Below, piece after piece: positions 1 to 6,734 of a DNA stretch of 10,353 bases; the stretch's first letter is position 1, and the number at the start of each line of letters is the position of its first letter. Below the pieces are notes generated by a model. It saw only the letters and a list, made by a program, of their open reading frames with translations, ran no database searches and had not been told where the DNA came from. Origin of the DNA: Tannerella sp. (GTDB lineage Bacteria > Bacteroidota > Bacteroidia > Bacteroidales > Tannerellaceae); assembly GCA_031261145.1 (NCBI GenBank), contig JAISJX010000419.1, forward strand, positions 1 to 10,353, in the 5' to 3' direction. The position numbers and the translations under genes were made by a program.

Positions 1-1496
1 CACGGCTGATCTTTCCGTTTAGCCGGGAACTGCTCCTCGTCGTTCACCTGAATCACATTGTGACCGAGGCTGCGCACGTACAGGTAGTCGAAACGCAGGT
101 CGTTGAAGAAAAACTGGTCATAGAACCGCTGCTCCACTTCGCCCACGATGATGTCGCCGTTCCAGGTGAGGATCATCGAACCGGCGTCTAAATGGCCGTG
201 ATGGGGATCGTTAGCCGGGGCGCATTTGACGGCCACCTGCATGTTTTCGTTCTCAAAGTCCTTACGCATAAACGCCCAGTCGATGCTGGGAAAATATTTG
301 GAAGCGACGGCCGGCTTCACGGCTTTGACATCCGTGGGACGCGGCCATATCAGTTCATAGAAGTTGGTACTGCGGTTTTCGTTGCTGAAAAAACGCTCTA
401 AGTAATACATGGCGGTCTCGTCGCGCGACTCGCTCACCAATTTATTAAAGGTATAGGAGAAACCGATGGCTCCCGGACTGAAACCGTCGTTGAAGGTGCC
501 TGTCAGTCCGTAGAGGCCAAAGTCGCCCGGATGCTTCCAGCCGGGAGCGTCGAAAAGGTTTACTTTGCCGTCGGTCAGCAGTTTGATAGCGTCGAGGAAG
601 GCTATGGCGTCGCGGATACCATACCACGCATAATGACGTCCTTCGGCCCAACCGTTATCTTCGCCGTAGTTTGAGATCATTTTCTCGAAGCCATCACAGC
701 TACGGGCTACCACATCCACCAATTGCGGGTCTTCGGTGAGCAAAGCCAGCGCCGCCATTCCTACTCCGCCGTAGCCGATAGCCGCCCAGTTACATTTGTA
801 TGCTTCAGCCCACCAGTGGTATTCCCAGTTGCCACGCACGCGGAGAACAGCGTTTTCGAGCAGTCCGCTCCGGATACGGTCGCGTTGCGCCTTGTTTATC
901 GCCGGATAAATCCAGTCGTACACCAGGCCCAATCCCAAAGCGGCGTCGCCCGTCGCGATGTCGTACGTAAAGACGACCTTATCGTCCGCAGGGCCTTCCG
1001 GCCACACACGGGGGTAGATGATTTCAAAACGGTGCGAGCCGGCAGCCCAACCTTCCAGTGCGCAGAGTTTGTCGGCATAGTGGAAGGCTTTCTGCGCATA
1101 CGCCTCGTCGCCCGTCATCTGGTAAATGAAAGCCAGCAACTGCGCCCCGCCCAGATAAAAGCCGAAATACTGTTCCCACGCGGCAATCTCAAGATAACGG
1201 GCTGCCGGATCGTTGAAAGCCTGCTCCGGCTCTACCGTATTGAGCATGACGCGGCGTCCTTGCTGCAAGAGCAAATCCATGAGTTGTGCGCTTTCCGGGT
1301 CCTTTTTCACCCGGTCGAGTATGGCCTGTTTACCCGGCTTGTCAAGCAGCAGGTAGGGATGCTCCAACTTGCGGTTGAGGATATCCTTACTGATGGCCGC
1401 ATAGTCGCGACCTGTCTTTTTTTGCTGTGCACTAAGCGAAAACGACGCTATCATACAGCATAATATACACCCTATTAATGTTGATGCCTTTTTCAT
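1..1496 (-). CDS. Heparinase II/III family exported protein (C-terminus beyond window)
   Basis: The frame is open for 498 codons from an ATG at 1496 down to the window edge, so the C-terminus is missing. The N-terminus is a Sec signal peptide (MKK, hydrophobic stretch to about residue 20, likely cut after LSA before Gln24), so the protein should be exported, probably to the periplasm. Residues ~45-300 look like the alpha/alpha-toroid of polysaccharide lyases, with a YDWIYP segment (193-198), NW...AYKCNW (223-237) and an EGRHYAWYG segment (285-293). From ~400 the beta-sheet domain begins, with the hallmark His-rich motif HHGHLDAGS (432-440) followed by WNGDIIVGE. Members of this family eliminate uronic-acid-containing polysaccharides, often using Tyr/His catalysis and a metal site; the substrate here cannot be read from sequence. 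A partner transporter or regulator is not visible. Three sampled 60-base lines in this gene are 53-57% G+C, against 40-45% in sampled lines at 4801, 6001 and 7621. Confidence 0.87.
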   Translation of the reverse strand, partial: MKKASTLIGCILCCMIASFSLSAQQKKTGRDYAAISKDILNRKLEHPYLLLDKPGKQAILDRVKKDPESAQLMDLLLQQGRRVMLNTVEPEQAFNDPAARYLEIAAWEQYFGFYLGGAQLLAFIYQMTGDEAYAQKAFHYADKLCALEGWAAGSHRFEIIYPRVWPEGPADDKVVFTYDIATGDAALGLGLVYDWIYPAINKAQRDRIRSGLLENAVLRVRGNWEYHWWAEAYKCNWAAIGYGGVGMAALALLTEDPQLVDVVARSCDGFEKMISNYGEDNGWAEGRHYAWYGIRDAIAFLDAIKLLTDGKVNLFDAPGWKHPGDFGLYGLTGTFNDGFSPGAIGFSYTFNKLVSESRDETAMYYLERFFSNENRSTNFYELIWPRPTDVKAVKPAVASKYFPSIDWAFMRKDFENENMQVAVKCAPANDPHHGHLDAGSMILTWNGDIIVGEVEQRFYDQFFFNDLRFDYLYVRSLGHNVIQVNDEEQFPAKRKDQP

Positions 1497-1525
1497 ATCA
1501 AACTTGAATAATAAATTACAGGGTA

Positions 1526-1557
1526 CAAAGATAGGGAAACAATTAATAATTAACAAT
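1526..1557 (-). promoter_or_regulatory. Bacteroidota-type promoter for the heparinase-family gene
   Basis: On the minus strand TATCTTTG (1533 to 1526) matches the Bacteroidota -7 consensus TAnnTTTG exactly. Twenty bases upstream lies ATTG (1557 to 1554), a 3-of-4 match to the -33 TTTG element at the expected 19-21 base spacing. Transcription would begin around 1519, leaving a leader of roughly 20-25 bases before the ATG at 1496. The -33 element lies inside a 7-nt tandem repeat, so a change in repeat number could move or alter it. Confidence 0.6.
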
Positions 1558-1574
1558 TAATAATTAATAATTAA
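1540..1574. repeat. Five tandem heptamers, consensus YAATTAA
   Basis: Reading the plus strand in sevens from 1540 gives CAATTAA, TAATTAA, CAATTAA, TAATTAA, TAATTAA with no break. It is pure A/T apart from two C residues. It overlaps the upstream part of the promoter of the heparinase-family gene. The pattern is typical of replication-slippage repeats; no protein-binding role is shown. Confidence 0.8.
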
Positions 1575-1601
1575 TTCCGATTCAAAGATTCAATTAAGAC
1601 C

Positions 1602-1636
1602 GGGTAAAGGGTACAGGGTAAAGGGTACACGGTACA
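1602..1636. repeat. Five tandem heptamers, consensus GGGTAMA
   Basis: Reading in sevens from 1602 gives GGGTAAA, GGGTACA, GGGTAAA, GGGTACA, CGGTACA. The block faces a complementary-sense heptamer block at 1658-1699, and together they fill the gap between the DUF3108 gene and the heparinase-family gene. Confidence 0.85.
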
Positions 1637-1670
1637 CGATTTGAGCACCCATTGTCGTGTACCGTGTACC
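1624..1670. repeat. 16-bp perfect inverted repeat with 15-nt loop
   Basis: GGTACACGGTACACGA (1624-1639) is the exact reverse complement of TCGTGTACCGTGTACC (1655-1670), separated by 15 bases. In RNA from the minus strand this would be a very stable hairpin about 34 bases past the DUF3108 stop codon, so it could end or protect that transcript. No run of U follows the stem, so it is not a canonical intrinsic terminator. The arms are made of the flanking heptamer repeats, which suggests the palindrome arose by inversion or template switching within the repeat tract. Confidence 0.8.
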
Positions 1671-1699
1671 TTGCACCTCGCACCTTGCACCCTGCACCC
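1658..1699. repeat. Six tandem heptamers, consensus YGYACCY
   Basis: Reading in sevens from 1658 gives TGTACCG, TGTACCT, TGCACCT, CGCACCT, TGCACCC, TGCACCC. The first units are the reverse complement of the GGGTACA-type heptamers at 1602-1636, so the two blocks point towards each other. The block ends 4 bases before the stop codon of the DUF3108 gene (1704-1706). Confidence 0.85.
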
Positions 1700-1703
1700 T
1701 GTA

Positions 1704-2534
1704 TTAGCGTTTTGGTTTCGCCGTTTCTATCCGGCAGTCCAGCGGCGCTTTCAGGTTGGAGGAATTTTTGTAGTATATTTCGGCAGAACCGATTTTTAAC
1801 TTTGAGCGGATTTTGATGGGGATATGATTGGCATCATCGCCCACCCAGAGTTCGGCAGCCGATTTTTTCTGTGTGAAAATCTCGTCGTAAATATCCACTA
1901 AAAAATAATGGGTCTTATATTTGACATTATCCCGTTCGACGATGGCCTGTCCCTGATAGCGGAGAATGATCGCGACCAAATCGCGTCCGACGGCAACCGT
2001 CAATGGAAAATTGTTTTCGGAATCTAATTTTTCCCAGTCCAGCGTCCGTACAAAGAACGTCGTTCCCAACATGTCCGTCACCCGCCCTGACTTTACGGTC
2101 AGCGTTGTGTCGATGCGTACTTTTCTCGGCGTATATCGGTAGGAATGGATGTCTGTCCGGTTGTTTGCATACGAAAACGTGAGTTCGTCCACCGTGTAGC
2201 GTCCTCCTTCATCCGACCGCTTCACGCTGTATAACAGGGTATGATCGGATGGCGCAAAATGACATTCAAACGTATCCCTCATCCTGTAAAAGGATTCGAG
2301 GACTCCGGTTGTGCGGAAGAGCAACCGGTATAATGAAGCCGGCTGGTTGCTATATGTTGTCTCCCCATACGAAAGGCGTCCCTCGCCGGCGTGCGGCATC
2401 AGAAGCCCCCATTTGAAGTAAATATCATAATTCACGACCTCTCCCCGGTTCAGGGAAAAATTCTGGGGCAGACACGTCTGCGCGTAAAGATTTACCGGTA
2501 CTAACAGCAGCCCGTATAAAACGACAGACCTCAA
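1704..2534 (-). CDS. DUF3108 domain exported protein
   Basis: About 276 residues. After a signal peptide ending in LYAQ, the mature protein matches what is known of Bacteroidota DUF3108 proteins: a GEVVNYDIYFKWGLL segment near the start, RVTDMLGTTFFVRTL in the middle, and a C-terminal stretch of alternating beta strands (PIKIRSKLKIGSAEIYY). The family is a predicted periplasmic beta-rich protein of unknown function. The start is uncertain. The frame is open back to an ATG at 2642, but that would overlap the upstream lipoprotein gene by 104 bases and bury the signal peptide behind a basic, Cys-rich extension. A TTG at 2534 lies 4 bases after the upstream stop codon and gives a clean MRSVVLYGLLL signal peptide; a GTG at 2555 is a second option. 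The tight spacing implies co-transcription and translational coupling with the lipoprotein gene. Confidence 0.85.
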   Translation of the reverse strand: MRSVVLYGLLLVPVNLYAQTCLPQNFSLNRGEVVNYDIYFKWGLLMPHAGEGRLSYGETTYSNQPASLYRLLFRTTGVLESFYRMRDTFECHFAPSDHTLLYSVKRSDEGGRYTVDELTFSYANNRTDIHSYRYTPRKVRIDTTLTVKSGRVTDMLGTTFFVRTLDWEKLDSENNFPLTVAVGRDLVAIILRYQGQAIVERDNVKYKTHYFLVDIYDEIFTQKKSAAELWVGDDANHIPIKIRSKLKIGSAEIYYKNSSNLKAPLDCRIETAKPKR

Positions 2535-2538
2535 TCTG

Positions 2539-4470
2539 TTAAAAGCGCATCCCACCCGGCATGCCCGGCATACTCGAACTGCTGCTCTTTGTCGATCGAC
2601 TTTTGCCTTCCTCTTTATAATTCCGCTTTTGCTTTGTGACATCTTTCGGTTTATTTTTCGTTATTTCCATGGGTTTCTGCCGCGTAACGGTTTCGGGCGA
2701 AACTGACCATGTTTCTTCAATCTCAAAGTTTGCAGGCATTTGATAGAATTGGGTGGAGTAATAAACCCTTTCCGGTTGCAATTTCCCGGCATAGTTGCCG
2801 GTATCCCATAGCCCATTTTCATTCGTATCCAATACAATACGGGCATAATATTTGCCCGGGGTCAGGTCTTGGAACAGCACGCCTCCGTCTTTCACGGGCG
2901 CTTTCCGTACGGGCGCGTCGTTTGCATCCAGCAATTCCACAAATGCCGGTTCGGATACGCCATTTATATAAATGTACAGATGGCCGTAATCATCCCGCGA
3001 CTTCAGCGTGAAATTCGCGGTAAACACATTGTTCCATTTTCCATAAATGCTGTAAATACTTGCCGAATCGACGTTTAAACGATAACTTTCGCCGTATTTC
3101 CACGGGCGTTCGATATAAAATTTCAGGGCGTTCGCAGTGTCTTGCCGGAACGTAAATTCGGCAGGAATCCACAGGGTATCTTGCTGTTGCAACTCCAGAC
3201 TAAAGATTTCTCCGGACAAATCAAGCACCGGTTCGGGGAATGTAATGGAAAGCGTGTCAAGCAAATTCATTGAGCCTGAGACGCTCGCAGTCATCTCTAA
3301 GAAATTGACCGGCGGCGGTTCGTTCTTTTTTGAACGCTTGGTTTTGGGCGGCGGCGGTTTGCGGTACACTAAACGAACCGTATCGGTTTGAGGACGCGGA
3401 ATATTCAGCGAATCAGTCTTCGGATACGTAACCCTCAACAGGATAGTGTCTTTTTGATATATCAACGAGTCTTTTATCCAGTAATTCAGGGTGGTTCCAC
3501 CATCCGTTTTCTGGGTGAGATACCAGTCTGCGGACGCCGGAATGTTCAGCAACTCAGTCTCCGGGAGCGAATCTACCGGGGCATTGAATTTCAGTAAGAA
3601 AAGATTTTCCTGCGGACGTTCGGGACGAAGCATGTATTGGCGCTGGAACTTTTCCTTGAAAAGACGCAATACGATGTCGTCCGGCATGAAACGGGTATAT
3701 GGGACTGTCCGGATCGTATCAACAGTGGTCGAATCCCTCCAAGTCGTATCCTGGCGAGTTGTAAACTCAAATGTCGGCGTGATGATGGAATCGTGGAAGG
3801 CGAGTTCTTCACCCGGCTGGTCGAACAGATAATCGCGATTAGCGTCTTTCAGGGCGTACACGCGGTAGCTCCCTTCGGCAATGTTACGAATCGTAAACCG
3901 GCCTCTTTCGTTGGTCATTGAGGTACGAAGGAAAGGCTTGGTCGTAAAAGCCGAATCAGCCAAATCATCGTGTAAACCAATCAGGATGTTTGGCATAGGT
4001 TCCAAATCCTCGGCGTTTAACAGGTAACCGGACACTTCAAGCGAATCAATTACATCGCCCGTGGAGAATGCAAAACTGAAGTTCTCAAGCACATTCTTCT
4101 CGTTATTGTCGGAGATGGAATTGGTGAAATCAATCGTATAGGTCGTGTTTGGCCGGAGCGTATCTTTCAGTTCGACCGTTATTTTTTTTCCGATTCCCCT
4201 GACGTCGGGCAGGTTTATCTGCGGGGGCGTGATAATGACATTTTCGGACGGTTTTTCGATTTGAATCAATTCGTCAAACCGGATTTCCACTTTCTTACCG
4301 GTGTAATTGGTCTGGTGAACTTTTGGCATACTGCTCACAAAACGAGGCGGTTCTTCGTCATAAGCCCCACCGTTCGGAGTCGCCATATTGGCGCATGAAG
4401 AGGCAAGGCCGAACAGGAAAAAAACTGTCGGCAACAAAAACAACAACCGCCTGAATATCTCGTATCTCAT
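2539..4470 (-). CDS. Ig-like domain lipoprotein (SbsA-type Ig fold)
   Basis: 643 residues. The N-terminus has arginines, a hydrophobic stretch and a lipobox-like ASSC with Cys26 as the likely lipidated residue, so it should be an envelope lipoprotein. Residues ~40-138 resemble a Big_5/SbsA Ig-like domain (PPRFVSSMPK start, KVEIRFDELIQ, FSFAFSTGD end). Residues ~144-215 resemble a carboxypeptidase-regulatory-like beta sandwich (EVSGYLL, NERGRFTIRNIAEGSYRVYALKD). A further Ig-like segment appears around 385-490, and around 500-560 there is a second prealbumin-like segment (ARIVLDTNENGLWDTG). The C-terminus is low-complexity: Lys-rich, then a Ser run, then MPGMPGGMRF. Function is unknown; such proteins are common single-copy envelope lipoproteins in Bacteroidales. 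It is followed directly by the DUF3108 gene, and the pair probably forms an operon. Confidence 0.87.
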   Translation of the reverse strand: MRYEIFRRLLFLLPTVFFLFGLASSCANMATPNGGAYDEEPPRFVSSMPKVHQTNYTGKKVEIRFDELIQIEKPSENVIITPPQINLPDVRGIGKKITVELKDTLRPNTTYTIDFTNSISDNNEKNVLENFSFAFSTGDVIDSLEVSGYLLNAEDLEPMPNILIGLHDDLADSAFTTKPFLRTSMTNERGRFTIRNIAEGSYRVYALKDANRDYLFDQPGEELAFHDSIITPTFEFTTRQDTTWRDSTTVDTIRTVPYTRFMPDDIVLRLFKEKFQRQYMLRPERPQENLFLLKFNAPVDSLPETELLNIPASADWYLTQKTDGGTTLNYWIKDSLIYQKDTILLRVTYPKTDSLNIPRPQTDTVRLVYRKPPPPKTKRSKKNEPPPVNFLEMTASVSGSMNLLDTLSITFPEPVLDLSGEIFSLELQQQDTLWIPAEFTFRQDTANALKFYIERPWKYGESYRLNVDSASIYSIYGKWNNVFTANFTLKSRDDYGHLYIYINGVSEPAFVELLDANDAPVRKAPVKDGGVLFQDLTPGKYYARIVLDTNENGLWDTGNYAGKLQPERVYYSTQFYQMPANFEIEETWSVSPETVTRQKPMEITKNKPKDVTKQKRNYKEEGKSRSTKSSSSSMPGMPGGMRF

Positions 4471-4491
4471 CTATTGTCTTATTATCAGGGA

Positions 4492-4522
4492 CAAAATTAG
4501 GAAAAAACAATGACATGCTAAA
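4492..4522 (-). promoter_or_regulatory. Bacteroidota-type promoter for the lipoprotein-DUF3108 unit
   Basis: On the minus strand TAATTTTG (4499 to 4492) fits the -7 consensus TAnnTTTG. TTTA (4522 to 4519) lies 19 bases upstream, a 3-of-4 match to the -33 TTTG element. Transcription would start near 4485, about 15 bases before the ATG at 4470. This suggests the pair can be transcribed independently of the DUF2851 gene upstream. Confidence 0.55.
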
Positions 4523-4568
4523 AAAGAGAACGAACTATTTTATACTGCGGACGAAAAACGCCGCCGTT

Positions 4569-5843
4569 TCATACATCCTGCGCCTGCTTAATCAGGTGAA
4601 AACCAATCCGGCAATAGAGGCATTTTTTCTTTTCGCAATATTCGCGCCGCAATTGGATAAGCGCCTGCGTGTCGGAGGCGTTTTTCACCGTCATACCGGC
4701 GTTGGTGAAAGTCGTGATAAGACTGTTGCGTTCCGGCGGAATATCTTCCAGCATCTGTAAAGCCCGGATGCAATAGATCGGTTGTTGTTTCTTTTTTCCG
4801 TAAGCGAAAAGAATCGGAACCACGGTATTTATCAGGATAATATAGGTGGTATTGATGCCGATTGTCTTTTTCTTTTCCGGCGAAGAAACCCAAAAACGGT
4901 AATGCGTATCCCAATATTCGGACAATGAGACATTGAAGCTATTTATCAGCGTTTCCATCGGGTTTTCTTCCAGAATCTTAGAGAAAAGCGTGTCGTTATT
5001 TGCCCAGATGGCGGCCAACTCGGCTAACCGCAGATAGACGAAATTGATCGGGCGCGTTCGTAATGTCTTGAACAAAAAGTGCTCTAACGGTTTGAGATCG
5101 TATTTTTTCTGTAAAAACGAATATTCGCGTTGCAGCAACTGATAGTACTCGTCTTCATGCTCTTCGGCAAGCAATCCGGCCTGTCCGAAAAATAAAGCCT
5201 CTATTTGCAGGCTGTTACACCGTTGCTTGAGGATGTAGCGGAAGGGAAGGCTTTTGGCCAGCCGCTCGAAAGCATCGCCATTGACGCTGAATCCAAAGTT
5301 GCGTGTCAGCGTGATGTAAAAGACCTCGTTCCAGTCTTCTCCGCACTGTTCCAAACGTTTATAGATGTCGTCCGTTTTCCGTTCCAACCGCTCGCTGAGC
5401 AACGCACTTATCCATGCCGACCGGTGTAAAGGCTCAATTTCGCGAATCCTTTCTGCGCAAGGCAACGGCGTATCACGCGCAAGCAACCAGTCGATACTGT
5501 TTATCACCCGGCTTGGAATATGGATAACGGCCTGTGGAACAGGTTCTCCATTAGTGCGGCAGATGACCGTATCGTTTTCCTCCACTACATGCAGAATCAC
5601 TGAATCATACGCCTGATCATGGTCGTGACGATGGCTCAGCCAGTCCGACGCCTTCTGATGGATTTCCACATTTCCGACCCATGTTGTGCCGGCAATCCGG
5701 ATTTTGGCATTGAAAAAATCAGGGCCGGCATCCGTATTCTGTATTCCGGGGTCAATCACCTCGACGGGAATCCCCTCCGTCGTGCAAAAATCCGGCTTGG
5801 AATATAGCCGATATTTCCATGCATAGTGTAATAATCGTTCCAT
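4569..5843 (-). CDS. DUF2851 family protein
   Basis: 424 residues, no signal peptide or membrane segment, so probably cytoplasmic. The N-terminal part carries the family's conserved block: GPDFFNAKI (40-48), GNVEIHQKASDW (57-68), a His cluster HRHDHD (71-76) and VILHVVEE (82-89), with PLPC at 126-129. The C-terminus has a Cys cluster C403-x4-C408-x2-C411 (CEKKKCLYCRIG), which could bind metal. The family is widespread in Bacteroidota and has no assigned function that I know of. The spacing of E28, D42 and E60-x-H62 (with K64 nearby) is reminiscent of PD-(D/E)xK nucleases; this is an inference only. It sits divergently from dapB, with about 111 bases between the two starts. Confidence 0.85.
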   Translation of the reverse strand: MERLLHYAWKYRLYSKPDFCTTEGIPVEVIDPGIQNTDAGPDFFNAKIRIAGTTWVGNVEIHQKASDWLSHRHDHDQAYDSVILHVVEENDTVICRTNGEPVPQAVIHIPSRVINSIDWLLARDTPLPCAERIREIEPLHRSAWISALLSERLERKTDDIYKRLEQCGEDWNEVFYITLTRNFGFSVNGDAFERLAKSLPFRYILKQRCNSLQIEALFFGQAGLLAEEHEDEYYQLLQREYSFLQKKYDLKPLEHFLFKTLRTRPINFVYLRLAELAAIWANNDTLFSKILEENPMETLINSFNVSLSEYWDTHYRFWVSSPEKKKTIGINTTYIILINTVVPILFAYGKKKQQPIYCIRALQMLEDIPPERNSLITTFTNAGMTVKNASDTQALIQLRREYCEKKKCLYCRIGFHLIKQAQDV

Positions 5844-5871
5844 AATTTTGTGTACCCTTACATTTTTATTT

Positions 5872-5879
5872 CAAATCTA
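5872..5879 (-). promoter_or_regulatory. Possible -7 box for the DUF2851 gene
   Basis: On the minus strand TAGATTTG (5879 to 5872) matches TAnnTTTG and lies 28 bases before the ATG at 5843, a workable distance. No TTTG-like -33 element is seen at the expected spacing, so the call rests on one box. Confidence 0.4.
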
Positions 5880-5891
5880 AGACAAATTCTT

Positions 5892-5899
5892 TATATTTG
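5892..5899 (+). promoter_or_regulatory. Possible -7 box for the dapB-lepB-lepB-like-wbqC cluster
   Basis: TATATTTG matches TAnnTTTG. A start near 5906 would give a leader of about 50 bases before the dapB ATG. The region 19-21 bases upstream is T-rich but has no good TTTG, so the -33 element is weak. A near match, AATATTTG, lies at 5916-5923. Confidence 0.45.
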
Positions 5900-5954
5900 C
5901 ACCTTTATAGCGAAGAATATTTGCTCAGGATGAAAATTTAATAATAATTAACTA

Positions 5955-6683
5955 ATGAAGATAGCTCTTATTGGCTACGGAAAGATGGGTAAAACCATCG
6001 AAAAGATAGCATTAGAACGGGGACACCGGATCGTGTCGATTATTGATGTGGATAACAGGGACGATTTCCGTTCGGAGGCATTTAGAAGTGCGGAAGTGGC
6101 GATTGAATTTTCGGCGCCGTCAGCGGCATTTGAAAATTTCGGGCAGTGTTTTGCCGCCGATATCCCCGTGGTGGCCGGTACAACCGGTTGGCTGGATCGG
6201 CTCAACGAGGTGAAAACCATCTGTGAAAAAGAAGGCAAGACGTTTTTCTATGCTTCCAATTACAGCATCGGGGTGAACCTTTTCTTTGCCTTGAATAACT
6301 ATTTGGCGAAACTGATGAATAAATTCCCTGAATATGACGTCCATATATCGGAAACGCATCATATTCACAAATTGGATGCGCCAAGCGGAACGGCCATCAC
6401 GCTGGCGGAAGACCTGCTTGCGCGAATTGACCGTAAAAAACAGTGGAAGCTCGGCGAAAGCGACCGGCCCGGTGATTTGTCCATCGAAGCGATACGCGAG
6501 GATGAAGTTCCCGGCATTCACGAAATCATCTATGAATCAGACGTTGATTCCATTCGGATAAAGCATGATGCGAAAAGTCGCGCCGGTTTTGCATTGGGCG
6601 CTGTTCTGGCGGCGGAGTTTACCGTGGGGAAAAAAGGATTTCTGGGAATGAACGATTTATTACATTTGGAGGCGAACGATTGA
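5955..6683 (+). CDS. dapB: 4-hydroxy-tetrahydrodipicolinate reductase
   Basis: 242 residues. DapB reduces the product of DapA to tetrahydrodipicolinate with NAD(P)H, in the cytoplasmic pathway to diaminopimelate (peptidoglycan) and lysine. The N-terminal Rossmann motif GYGKMGKTI is at 7-15. AGTTGW (74-79) is the conserved nucleotide-site loop. The catalytic/substrate-binding signature ETHHIHKLDAPSGTA (133-147) is complete, including the His pair and the Lys. The length is slightly short for the family, as is usual in Bacteroidota. It is the first gene of a plus-strand cluster; lepB follows after 51 bases. A three-codon ATG-AAA-ATT-TAA lies just upstream at 5930-5941 and begins with the same MKI as DapB. 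Confidence 0.97.
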   Translation: MKIALIGYGKMGKTIEKIALERGHRIVSIIDVDNRDDFRSEAFRSAEVAIEFSAPSAAFENFGQCFAADIPVVAGTTGWLDRLNEVKTICEKEGKTFFYASNYSIGVNLFFALNNYLAKLMNKFPEYDVHISETHHIHKLDAPSGTAITLAEDLLARIDRKKQWKLGESDRPGDLSIEAIREDEVPGIHEIIYESDVDSIRIKHDAKSRAGFALGAVLAAEFTVGKKGFLGMNDLLHLEAND

Positions 6684-6734
6684 AACCGGACGCGCTCGAC
6701 GCTTTAGAAAAGAAACATACTAAAATATAGCATA

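Noticed and set aside
723..1463. Plus-strand open frame of 246 codons
   Set aside because: It is antisense to the heparinase-family gene, whose minus-strand frame is continuous with family motifs; the plus-strand product resembles no family and is a shadow of high-G+C codons.
4556..4568. Possible terminator AAACG-GCGG-CGTTT followed by T residues after the DUF2851 stop (minus strand)
   Set aside because: The stem is only 5 bp with two G-C pairs, too weak to call as a terminator.
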